64,000 bases of DNA from Protonemura montana (lineage: Eukaryota; Arthropoda; Insecta; Plecoptera; Nemouridae): positions 1,488,001-1,552,000 of the forward strand of contig OX387606.1 in assembly GCA_947568835.1 (NCBI GenBank), given 5' to 3'. The position numbers were made by a program, and so were the translations under genes. Of the stretch, positions 43,800 through 54,619 are shown piece by piece. The notes beneath the pieces were generated by a model. That model ran no database searches, was not told the DNA's origin, and saw nothing but the letters and a program-made list of their open reading frames with translations. How positions within the stretch are numbered: position 1 is the stretch's first letter; every line of letters begins with the position of its first letter.

Positions 43800-45120
43800 T
43801 TACAAAAAAATGAATGCATATTAGAGATGCTACCAAATTTATTTTAAAATTGCAAAACTGTATGCACTGTTTAACAAATTACAGAAATTACAGTTTAGAT
43901 ATACTTTCTTCTTTCCAACAACTTCAAAACAGCTTCAAAACAAAACAAACAAAAATCAAATAAGAATTGAAAATCGGCAAATACAAACTATCAATGCCAT
44001 ATCTTTTGTAGGATGTAAACATGAAACAAAATTAAGAAAAAAATTGTCAAATAGAATCAAAGCTCGATTAATTGAAAAATATAGTATAAGAATTTTATGA
44101 ATACAATTCAGTATACCTATATAGGTGTTCCCAAAAATAAAAATAAAATACTTTAAAACTTGGCAAAGAAAAATCATGAATGCCTCATATAACAATAAAT
44201 ATTTTAAACAATATTAAGATAAAAATGGTAAAAAAGAACCCTGTAAGAAACTCTGATTGAGAAATATAATAAGTATGCAAAAATAATAACCTAAATCAGC
44301 ACAAAATTCAAACAAGGTACTTAATGAACATGAAGAGAAGAGAGGAACAGCCGGCCAGGAAGTACAGTGCACCCTCTGTCAATTAGGATGTCTTACTGTA
44401 TCTGTAAAAAAAAAAGTAAATGTGTAAAAGCTTTGTCGCCAGACAAATAACAGCCAAAACAAATAAATAAGAGCATCTGTTTTCTAAATTTTTTAAATCT
44501 GTGATATACTTTTTTTTCAATGAATCACTGATTTTACAGAGTAAACAAATTTGTTTTTGTTGTACTATCACAGAATAATAACAGAGGTGGTAAGTAAATG
44601 GATTTAGATATGCCATTTTTTGTGGTTTTGGGATTTTTTATTCAAAAAGCCTCATTTAGCTGGATTAATTATAGAACTATTTTGATTCTAGGAATCCTTG
44701 GCAAAAACATAATTTCTTCTTGATATTTTGTTTATGCTGTCAAATCCATCAAACATTTTACCTTGAGAAAGCAACTAGCAAAGGTTACAAAATGTTGGTA
44801 AAGCAGTTAAAGGGGCCCACCAAGTAGTTTTTTTGGAGTACTTGTATATTACGTGAGGAATATCAATCAATGAGACTGCATTAAAAGACTTTAAAAAAAT
44901 TTGCGTCTAAGAAATCGCATATGTTAACAAATGCTATTTAAATAGGTTCGTGGGAAGTTAGCCTCAGCCTTCGCCTTCAAAAGCTCGGAATTGCTCGGAA
45001 TTGCTTAACAGACTATGTGAACGTACCGCAGTAAAAAAAGTGTGAACAAAAGGAACAGCACATAAATATTCCACTCTTAATAACACATGAAAGCAAATAG
45101 AAACTACATTGCATTTTTCA
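43800..45120. other. AT-rich interior of the 10.5-kb element, nothing recognised
   Basis: Very AT-rich with frequent stops in all frames. No ORF with coherent amino-acid composition and no known repeat was seen. Confidence 0.45.
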
Positions 45121-45123
45121 CAG

Positions 45124-46678
45124 AAAATAGAGTACGTGATGGGCTTTTGATCTGTGATGGTCCTAATTTTTGGCCCAGCCCTGGACAAAAAAAGGCTAAC
45201 TTTTACAAAATTTGTGTTATCATTTATTTGCGAGAAAATGAAGGGGGGCTACTCCCTAGAAATTGTCACAGATGATAGAGTACGTGATAGGCTTTCGATC
45301 TGTGATGGTCCTAATTTTTGGCCCAGCCCTGGACAAAAAAAGGCTAACTTTTACAAAATTTGTGTTATCATTTATTTGCGAGAAAATGAAGGGAGGCTAC
45401 TCCCTAGAAATTGTCACAGATGATAGAGTACGTGATAGGCTTTCGATCTGTGATGGTCCTAATTTTTGGCCCAGCCCTGGACAAAAAAAGGCTAACTTTT
45501 ACAAAATTTGTGTTATCATTTATTTGCGAGAAAATGAAGGGAGGCTACTCCCTAGAAATTGTCACAGATGATAGAATACGTGATAGGCTTTCGATCTGTG
45601 ATAGTCCTAATTTTTGGCCCAGCCCTGGACAAAAAAAGGCTAACTTTTACAAAATTTTTGTTATCATTTATTTGCGAGAAAATGAAGGAAGGCTACTCCC
45701 TAGAAATTGTCACAGATGATAGAGTACGTGATAGGCTTTCGATCTGTGATGGTCCTAATTTTTGGCCCAGCCCTGGACAAAAAAAGGCTAACTTTTACAA
45801 AATTTGTGTTATCATTTATTTGCGAGAAAATGAAGGAAGGCTACTCCCTAGAAATTGTCACAGATGATAGAGTACGTGATAGGCTTTCGATCTGTGATGG
45901 TCCTAATTTTTGGCCCAGCCCTGGACAAAAAAAGGCTAACTTTTACAAAATTTGTGTTATCATTTATTTGCGAGAAAATGAAGGGAGGCTACTCCCTTGA
46001 AATTGTCACAGATGATAGAGTACGTGATAGGCTTTCGATCTGTGATGGTCCTAATTTTTGGCCCAGCCCTGGACAAAAAAAGGCTAACTTTTACAAAATT
46101 TGTGTTATCATTTATTTGCGAGAAAATGAAGGGAGGCTACTCCCTAGAAATTGTCACAGATGATAGAATACGTGATAGGCTTTCGATCTGTGATAGTCCT
46201 AATTTTTGGCCCAGCCCTGGACAAAAAAAGGCTAACTTTTACAAAATTTTTGTTATCATTTATTTGCGAGAAAATGAAGGAAGGCTACTCCCTAGAAATT
46301 GTCACAGATGATAGAGTACGTGATAGGCTTTCGATCTGTGATGGTCCTAATTTTTGGCCCAGCCCTGGACAAAAAAAGGCTAACTTTTACAAAATTTGTG
46401 TTATCATTTATTTGCGAGAAAATGAAGGGAGGCTACTCCCTAGAAATTGTCACAGATGATAGAGTACGTGATGGGCTTTTGATCTGTGATGGTCCTAATT
46501 TTTGGCCCAGCCCTGGACAAAAAAAGGCTAACTTTTACAAAATTTGTGTTATCATTTATTTGCGAGAAAATGAAGGGAGGCTTCTCCCTAGAAATTGTCA
46601 CAGATGATAGAGTACGTGATAGGCTTTCGATCTGTGATGGTCCTAATTTTTGGCCCAGCCCTGGACAAAAAAAGGCTA
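45124..46678 (+). repeat. 148-bp satellite, direct array
   Basis: About ten and a half units of 148 bp (GATAGAGTACGTGATAGGCT, GGTCCTAATTTTTGGCCCAG, GAAAATGAAGGGAGGCTACT). Variants such as ATAGTCC recur exactly four units (592 bp) apart at 45601 and 46193, showing a tetramer duplication. Overlapping ORFs of about 102 codons are read through the repeat. Confidence 0.95.
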
Positions 46679-46828
46679 ACGATCACATCACTGATCACCA
46701 CAACTGAAATTGCGTTAGCAATTCACTAGTTTATCTCTAGCACCATGTACTTTTTTAATTCAATAGATAAGTTACCTAACAATTAAAATCGAGGTGTTTT
46801 TTTTTTGCTGCAGTGATCTCTCCACATC

Positions 46829-47575
46829 CTATAAAAGTTAGCCTTTTTTTGTCCAGGGCTGGGCCAAAAATTAGGACCATCACAGATCGAAAGCCTATCA
46901 CGTACTCTATCATCTGTGACAATTTCTAGGGAGTAGCCTCCCTTCATTTTCTCGCAAATAAATGATAACAAAAATTTTGTAAAAGTTAGCTTTTTTTTGT
47001 CCAGGGCTGGGCCAAAAATTAGGACCATCACAGATCGAAAGCCTATCACGTACTCTATCATCTGTGACAATTTCAAGGGAGTAGCCTCCCTTCATTTTCT
47101 CGCAAATAAATGATAACAAAAATTTTGTAAAAGTTAGCCTTTTTTTGTCCAGGGCTGGGCCAAAAATTAGGACCATCACAGATCGAAAGCCTATCACGTA
47201 CTCTATCATCTGTGACAATTTCTAGGGAGTAGCCTCCCTTCATTTTCTCGCAAATATATGATAACACAAATTTTGTAAAAGTTAGCCTTTTTTTGTCCAG
47301 GGCTGGGCCAAAAATTAGGATCATCACAGATCGAAAGCCTATCACGTACTCTATCATCTGTGTCAATTTCTAGGGAGTAGCCTCCCTTCATTTTCTCGCA
47401 AATATATGATAACACAAATTTTGTAAAAGTTAGCCTTTTTTTGTCCAGGGCTGGGCCAAAAATTAGGACCATCACAGATCGAAAGCCTATCACGTACTCT
47501 ATCATCTGTGACAATTTCAAGGGAGTAGCCTTCCTTCATTTTCTCGCAAATAAATGAAAACCAAATTTTTTTATT
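46829..47575 (-). repeat. 148-bp satellite, inverted array
   Basis: About five units of the same 148-bp monomer in the opposite orientation, separated from the direct array by a unique 150-bp spacer. Confidence 0.95.
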
Positions 47576-47773
47576 GTTAGTCTGTTTTGTTCAGTACATC
47601 ACGTATTTTTGAAGGTTAGCGCTTATGAGTTTTGTAGGCTGTTTTCTAGTTGCGCTATGTTGAGTTGGTGCCTTTAGATGGCGTTTAAGATTTTGCGAGC
47701 TAAGTATCCACTAGTTTTAAATAGATAGTACGAACATAGATTTTGGAGGAAAATTCAAATTAACTTACCATAA

Positions 47774-48174
47774 TCATTTTTCTTCCAATGGAGCTTGGAA
47801 TGGAGGGCAGAAATAAGTTGGGACATCACACCATGGGCATGGAATCTCAGAGGTTGTTGCCACCAGCCAGGAGAGATTCACAGCACTGCAATAAAAAATG
47901 TGCGGTTTTAAACACATGGAAACAAGCATCATTTGTACTAGCACCTCCTGATCAATAAATGCCACCATAGGTTTCTGAAAATTAATTGATTGTTGTAGTT
48001 GCATCCTAGCAAACTTACCAAGAGTTGTGAAATTGTCCGTTGACATCGCAACGCTATCTTCAAGCGATATAGCTGCTTCTACTGTGGACAAGGGCAGCTT
48101 GTCAGGGAATAAAGTGGAGCATCTGTCTTCCAATTCAGTACTGATGAACGCAGCAACGTTTTGAGCTCCAAGAC
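47774..48174 (-). CDS. Unrecognised coding segment inside the 10.5-kb element
   Basis: Open minus-strand frame ending in TGA at 47774. The segment beginning LGAQNVAAFISTELEDRCST follows a good acceptor (TACTTTTTCAG, near 48174). A GTAAGT donor occurs near 48019 and a second acceptor (AATTTTCAG) just after, so there may be a 44-bp intron; the frame is open either way. The C-terminal part has a CPWCDVPTYFCPPF motif with four cysteines, possibly metal-binding. No family was recognised. Upstream exons are not defined. Confidence 0.35.
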
Positions 48175-48529
48175 TGAAAAAGTAGGAAGCATGTTGATAA
48201 GGTGATGTTTCCAATTTGCTTCTAGACAAACGATATTCAAGAAGTGATGCGTTTGAATGTAACAGTGATGCGTACCTTCAAATTACACGAAACAAATCAA
48301 TTGAAAGGTCTCCCCTATTAACTTCAAACCCCGAAGACAAAAAATGCCACAGTGCAGATGGTAAAAATGACTTCCTATTTCTAACAATCACATTGCCGAA
48401 AAATACAAAGAATTTGTGCAATTAGAGACTAAACAAAGCAACGCGACGCGACGCGACACATCTCCACCAGTCGAAATCTAGTTCATACTGAGGAACGCTG
48501 CTCGCAACGAGTATCATTTTGCAAGTCTG

Positions 48530-48727
48530 CTAAAATGCATATATAGCCCGGCTAATAAAGAATGAGTCGTTGGAGTCTAGTTTTCTTATCTGCAACAGCA
48601 ACTCGAGTATGAGTTCAACTTTAGTAGACGCACTACATTTCAGCATCAGCACATTTTTTCTCTTGACAGTAAAGTAAAGAATTGCTGTTGAGATAAATGA
48701 AAGAACTATAACAAGGTATTGGTCCAT
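48530..48727 (-). CDS. Small ORF with an N-terminal membrane segment
   Basis: 65 codons from a true ATG at 48727: MDQYLVIVLSFISTAILYFT followed by basic VKRKN and a hydrophilic Leu-rich stretch. It could be a signal-anchor first exon of the gene downstream at 47774, but no donor joins them clearly. Not recognised. Confidence 0.25.
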   Translation of the reverse strand: MDQYLVIVLSFISTAILYFTVKRKNVLMLKCSASTKVELILELLLQIRKLDSNDSFFISRAIYAF

Positions 48728-49808
48728 CGCGCCACTCTTTGTCAGCCGAATGTTTCACACACATATCACCTATCACCTATCACCAATGACCATGTTATGA
48801 TTATAAAATGACAATTATTATAGCCGAGCGTTAAATTGGAATGCAGTCATTTGTTTTGTTTATACCTGAGATTCACTGTGAATGAAAAAACACAGTAAAT
48901 TCACTGTGATTATAAGAGCGTTTTCAGAGATAATCGAGGGTATTTGTTCTTACCAAAATAACAACTTGCATAACAGCGAAACGTATACACAAAATAACCA
49001 ATATTGTTTAGGTTCGCCAAAAGAAAATCTTGAGTGCAAATTCTACAAAGTAAATGTATGTACCGTATTGACTATAAGTTTGTTTCGTACTTACTTGTGA
49101 ATTCGAAAGTCTTCGTTGGTCGAAAACACAGAAGAAAGTACGCTTGTACATCAAGCTAATTCTTTGAATTTGGGAGTTTAATTCTTCGGAAATCACATAT
49201 AGTCGAGGAATATCGACGGCAAAAAGGGGCGTGTCCGTATTCGGTGTTATATAAAGCTGAAATTTTGATATTATGTGCCTAACACTATGACACAACTCAT
49301 GTCACAAATTAGGACAAAAAATGTTCATCGGAAGACACCCAAAAAAATTAACAAAGTCAAAATTTCTTTAAAAATGAAAAATTCTTAAAATTTTAATAAG
49401 TAGGACATTTTTGGAGATAGAAACGTATAGTTTCCGCAGGAGCCTAGGCATTAATACGTTCTACCGATAACGTTTTTAAAAAACATCAAAAAGTTTTTGC
49501 AAACCTATGATATGAGCCAAAAAGTAGCTAAAAAAACGCAAAAAAAATGTATACCACTTTTCACTTAATGTCGTGGGACCAAATATTGGCCAAATGTTAT
49601 AAAACGAGTTTGTAAAGATAGCTCAATTCATTGTCTACAAGACTGCAGATCTAACTTTTTGAACACGTCAAGTTCACAACTGAGATTTTTGCTTTTCCCT
49701 ACGAGAGGTAACTCTTGGCGCGCTGCCAAGCGCCGATAAGCCGTGCGGCTGGCTGGTAAATAGCATGCTATTGCTTGGAACGCTCTTGATAAACCATGCG
49801 TGCGTACA

Positions 49809-50100
49809 TCATTGAAGCGTTTCTTCGTCGGCATTGTCGATCATGTCATTATAGGCATTGTAGCATTCCCTATCACACCTGTATACGTCGGTGCATCCAA
49901 TTCCTTTGCTATTGCACGTGCAAGTGGAATTTACGCTGCTGAATTTCCTTTGATTTGATGGAAATTTCCCAACATTTCCATGGTTGTTGAACCCTTGAAA
50001 CATACAGGTAAGACGAAATTTCTGCCCAGGCTCTGACTTCAGCCACTGTCTTCGGGACCTAGCACCACAAATAATAAAAATTATAAGAATAAAACTAAAA
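49809..50100 (-). CDS. Cysteine-rich segment, possibly an exon of a small secreted protein
   Basis: A minus-strand frame ends ADEETLQ then stop. It has a hydrophobic stretch (FSFILIIFIICGA) followed by a mature-like region with six cysteines in order C-x(n)-C-x-C-x(6)-C-x(5)-C-x(3)-C (STCTCNSKGIGC, CDRECYNAY). There is no clear ATG, and an acceptor (TGGTGCTAG) lies just before GTCCCGAAG, so the true start may be in another exon. No family was recognised. Confidence 0.35.
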
Positions 50101-51023
50101 ATAGTGAAGACATTGAAATTCAAGTTCAAAAACCTCTGATGTCTTTGAATATTACTTTGGCAAACTTACGCCACATTTTTGGAAATTGCACGTGCGGGTT
50201 TACCCACGTGCTACATTGTCATGCAGCTCGTCGAAGGTGCTGATGAACTGCCCCTTCGCTCAAGGGTATATTGGCAATTGAGATAGGTCGCGACACTGCT
50301 TCCTTAAAATGCAGCGCATTTAATGAGTAATGCTACTGTCGGAATTTCTTGTTTGGATCGTACAATTTAACCACCAAACTTCGAGCGGTGCGCACCATTT
50401 CCAAAATGTCTTGGTCTGCAAAATTGGCCAAAAGTGACAACTCGTCTGCGGTTATTTATTCAGTTGACGCCAGATATTTTTTTTTACCGATCCCGAAAAA
50501 CGTTTAAAACAGTGTCACAGCCGTACAGTGCATGGGGCTGCAGGTAAAGCGATGCTTATTGGGAGCCAAATCTTCAATGCAATTTCGTGAACAGAAATGA
50601 ACCGATGTCCATCGGTGCTTTTCCCGACTGATCCCGTTTTTGCTGATATAACTGCCCAACAGAAAGAAAATCTGAGCACATGATGCCTGGGAGGTTTCCT
50701 GTGCAATAGTGGAATGAGATGGTTTGGTCCTTGCCTTTGCTGATTAGTTTATTGCGCATTACTTGCCACTTCATCGTCTACACCCTCAGCAACGAGGAAT
50801 CCCCTGTATTGTTAGCAAACGTTGGGATTTGGTATAATTTTCTATCTCCTCATTTAATCCGATATAAACTCTTGTGTGTTGACACCAGCGCGATCGTATT
50901 GTGAAACGGGTTGGGGCTTTTTACAGGCCTCTATGCTGTTAGCACTCAGATATTTCGACAAACAATCTGCATGGTAGCTGGCGTTTACCTCAAAGAGGGA
51001 ATCGAATGTCATTCGATTTAAAA

Positions 51024-51242
51024 TTACCTTGCTTTCAATACATTTTCCCTAAGAGACTCTGGATTCATGCCAACGAGAGAAACTTTGCGTCCTGTCTTGT
51101 TTGTATCTCTTAATTGATGGATAATGAAACGGTATATGCTCCAGTCAAACTCTGGTATTGTTGAACGTGATACCCGTTTGTTTGGGGGTGGTGTTTCACC
51201 TCTGTTTAAGTTAGGGGACTCAAGCCTACGTTTTTTTGCCAT
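51024..51242 (-). CDS. First-exon-like segment with nuclear-localisation-type start
   Basis: ATG at 51242 gives MAKKRRLESPNLNRGETPPP, then NKRVSRSTIPEFDWSIYRF and a basic helical region ending at a GTAATT donor near 51026. The basic N-terminus suggests a nuclear protein of the nested element. Not recognised as a known transposase. Confidence 0.35.
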   Translation of the reverse strand: MAKKRRLESPNLNRGETPPPNKRVSRSTIPEFDWSIYRFIIHQLRDTNKTGRKVSLVGMNPESLRENVLKAR

Positions 51243-53318
51243 GTATAAATATTTTTTGTTTGTGTGCTGCTTTCTGCAACTTCCTTGATATTTGCAAGGA
51301 AAAATTTGATACCCTTTCTTGCTTCCTTGGTTTATTGTTGTTGCAATATCATTGTCTTTTGGTTCTTAGACCCTTTTCTGCTATATTATGAACCTTTTCG
51401 CTGGTTAGAAACGCTAACTTGCAGAAGAAACACTTCCCAGTATCTGTGATGGATATTAATTTTCTAGATTCTGTTCTGCATGTGGACCGTGGAGGGCTAG
51501 CAGCTTTCTCCCATTTCCTCTACTAAATGAAAATAGTGGATAAAATTGACTGTCATGATAACATGGATCTAGTATGAGGAAGCATGCATTACTACATACC
51601 CATCCGTATTGCTAGGTATTCCGTTTTGTAGGCGATCTTTTCACTTGCACAAATAAACAAAATCATTGCTGAGTAACTAGTGAATTAGTGAGTAAACAAG
51701 TGAGTTTACGCGCATGTTATTTATCTTCAAGCCGTTTACATTCTTAATATTAGGGAACATTTTCAGAAATTATCAATAATATTCGTCGTCCTGCTTTGAA
51801 TGTGGGTAGCAAACTAACTGGCAAGCCAACAAACTAACCCTGCAAGCCATCGAAACCCATGTTAAGTGGATATACCTCGACAAATCTGTTCGCAGTCTTC
51901 TTGAAAATAATTTTCTCGGATTCTGTAGATCCCTCAAACCTCTGCACGTGATTGAAACAGAGCAGGGTATGGTTGATATAAACGAATATATACTTTTTTT
52001 TCGTATGAAAAAATCAAGAAAAAAACAAAATTTACAGACAAAAAAACAAAAAGCATCCAATTTAAGGTAAATGATATGAAATCACGTGCGGACCTAACGT
52101 AGTATCAAAGAGCCTGCGCACTCAACGCTAGTATGTCATTCAAAGCACCCTACGCATGCTATTAACCAGCCAGCCGCACGGCTTATCGGCGCTTGGCAGC
52201 GCGCCAAGAGTTACCTCTCGTAGGGAAAAGCAAAAATCTCAGTTGTGAACTTGACGTGTTCAAAAAGTTAGATCTGCAGTCTTGTAGACAATGAATTGCG
52301 CTATCTTTACAAACTCGTTTTATAACATTTGGCCAATATTTGGTCCCGTGGCATTAAGTGAAAAGTGGTATATATTTTTTTTGCGTTTTTTTAGCTACTT
52401 TTTGGCTCATATCATAGGTTTGCAAAAACTTTTTGATGTTTTTTTAAAACGTTATCGGTAGAACGTATTCATGCCTAGGCTCTTGCGGAAACTATACGTT
52501 TTTATCTCCAAAAATGTCCTACTTATTAAAATTGTAAGAATTTTTCATTTTTAAAGAAATTTTGACTTTGTTAATTTTTTTGGGTGTCTTCCGATGAACA
52601 TTTTTTGTCCTAATTTGTGACATGAGTTGTGTCATAGTGTTAGGCACATAATATCAAAATTTCAGCTTTATATAACACCGAATATCCTAACTTCGTTATT
52701 TGAAGAGATAGCCGCTCGATATTCCTCGACTAATAGGGCCCAGCACCAATGTTTGATAAAGCTCTCATCCACGTAGAGAAAAGCACACGAGGCATTTTTG
52801 AAAACAATACCTTCCGTGATATTTGCTATAGTTGCATAATAACACAGTTGATTGATCAACGAGTTCAACGACGCACTATTTTGCTAACAGCCATCGTTGT
52901 CAGCGGCCTAAAGACGTCGGTAAATCAGTGGATGATGATGGTGTTTATTGTAACTTAGGATTGAAAAGGTCGTGCATTGCTGAATGCAATGCAAAATTCC
53001 TGTGGGTTTCAAATAATTCCGTACAAACCTCGGATTGAAATAAATATAATTAAACATTTACAATAATGTGCATCTTGTGGTACAAAATGTACGACTCTGT
53101 GAGAAAATAATAAAATGTAAATTTATTAGTAGAAATATTAAATATCAGTTGAAAGGCCAAAATTCGGTCCCAGTCCAACAATTGCCACATACCTACTAAA
53201 CAAAACTTAGCATGAGTATTTATCATTTAGAATGAAAAATAGATATATTGCAATACTTTAGAGCCCGAATGGAGAATCGCATCATATATTCACATTAAAC
53301 CGACATTCAGCTTATCAC

Positions 53319-53465
53319 CGAACGATTTGGCATGTTGGAAACACCGGTCCTCGTGAGAACACCGAAGTCAAGCAACACGCGCTGGGTCAGATATTGGATG
53401 AGTGACCATCACACACAGTTCTGTACCGGAGAGAGGTTATAGAAACAATGCGTCGTTAAATTTCA
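53319..53465 (+). mobile_element. 5S-derived SINE remnant
   Basis: CGAACGATTTGGCATGTTGG and GAAGTCAAGCAACACG match the SINE head; it then jumps to ACAATGCGTCGTTAAATT, the 3' end. Confidence 0.7.
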
Positions 53466-53669
53466 CAGTTTTACGAAGTATTGTTGTCACAACGACCCTT
53501 AAGTATAATGACGTTGTAAACCTTTCGGCAGAAAAAGTTACAACTGGATCATGGTCCAGTTGTCCAGAAACTCAGAATCAGAGGGATCAGATCCAGAACC
53601 AGAGCATTCAACAAGACAAACATTAATCTCATTTGTGTGCTCTCCATTCACGAGTGCGTTTTCGCACCG

Positions 53670-54010
53670 AGCAAGATCTTGCAGTTATCAATTATTATTT
53701 TAGAAGACTTTAAAGTCGGAAACGCAGAATTCTGCGTGCAAGATCTTTCAAGAATCGCAACACAAAAAAAATTATTTCAAGAACTTGCTAAGAACTTGCC
53801 AAGATATCGTTTCCTTGCCAAGATTCCGAAAATCTTGCAGCCATGTAAGATCCCACGGGACCGTGTCAAGATCTTGTCAATTTCTTACCAAGATCTTGAA
53901 CAAATCTTGTCTGAAGGGAAAAATCTTAGATGTTTTCAAGAAATTGCCAAGAAATTGGCAAGATCTTGCTTCTTGCCAAGATCTTGCAAGATCTTGCTAA
54001 GAATTTTCAG
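53670..54010. repeat. Right subterminal AAGATCTTG repeats
   Basis: Repeated CAAGATCTTG and TTGCCAAGA words facing those at 43515-43765, ending at the right terminal inverted repeat. Confidence 0.8.
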
Positions 54011-54015
54011 CAGGG

Positions 54016-54075
54016 GTGCCGCATGACCAGATGTCAAAACAGTGCGTCGTTAAACACCACAAATAATAATAATGA
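54016..54075 (+). mobile_element. 5S-derived SINE, 3' end of the interrupted copy
   Basis: GTGCCGCATGACCAGATGTC to GTCGTTAAACACCACAAATAA and an (AAT)n tail; completes the copy that breaks at 43501. Confidence 0.9.
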
Positions 54076-54619
54076 AACACCTGAGAAATCGCTTTCCGTA
54101 AGATTTCTGGATTTATGTTAGAAAATTGTAAATTCTTTTTGACCGCTGTCAAGGCAAGCGCTATAGTCATGCTTGGCAGGTTCCATTCTCTGAACGTTCT
54201 CCTCAAGTCAAGTACACCTCCGTGCCACCATTTCAAACAAACTACACTTAACTAGAGTCAAGAAGGCGAGTGGCACTCGAGTGCACATCCAGAAAAGGCT
54301 TGTACTTCCAAACCTTAAGGAAAAAAACCAATAGCTTCATAGCCAATTCAAGGACACATTTCCTTATAAGAAAATATAATTTTCAAGAGTGATAGGTTCG
54401 AGTGACACGAAAAAATGAGTGAGTAAAAAAATCTTCGAAGCACTAACAATTTTTAAATTGAAAAATTATGTCATCTTTCAATTTACGGGTGGTTGACATG
54501 GACCATGCTAACAGACGTGCAGAAACACAACTAAATACACACATATCTATACAATAAAATATCATCACTTTTGATCAAATGATTCTTTTGACGTGACTAC
54601 GTCTTAAAGCGCATTATAT

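Larger units (their letters stand above)
49202..52730. mobile_element. 3.5-kb element with about 575-bp terminal inverted repeats and TA flanks
   Basis: The left arm 49202-49771 and right arm 52155-52730 are inverted copies with high identity (GTCGAGGAATATCGA at both ends; TTGGCGCGCTGCCAAGCG at the inner side). TA occurs directly outside both ends, as in elements with TA target duplications. The outermost 60 bp differ in part between the arms. The interior holds minus-strand coding segments at 49809-50100 and 51024-51242. Nested in the 10.5-kb element. Confidence 0.8.
43502..54015. mobile_element. 10.5-kb element with terminal inverted repeats, inserted in a 5S-SINE
   Basis: The left end CCCTGCTGAAAAATCTTA and right end TAAGAATTTTCAGCAGGG are inverted copies with one mismatch over 18 bp. 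GT is repeated on both sides of the element and fits a 2-bp target duplication. Both ends carry 250-340 bp of AAGATCTTG/CTTGCCAAGAACTTGCC subterminal repeats. The interior holds two inverted 148-bp satellite arrays, unrecognised ORFs at 47774-48174 and 48530-48727, the nested element at 49202-52730 and a 5S-SINE remnant near 53319. The superfamily is not identified, and no transposase was recognised. Confidence 0.75.

Noticed and set aside
45087..47520. Many ORFs of about 102 codons with near-identical protein
   Set aside because: By-products of the 148-bp satellite; frames shift from unit to unit and the array is also present in reverse.
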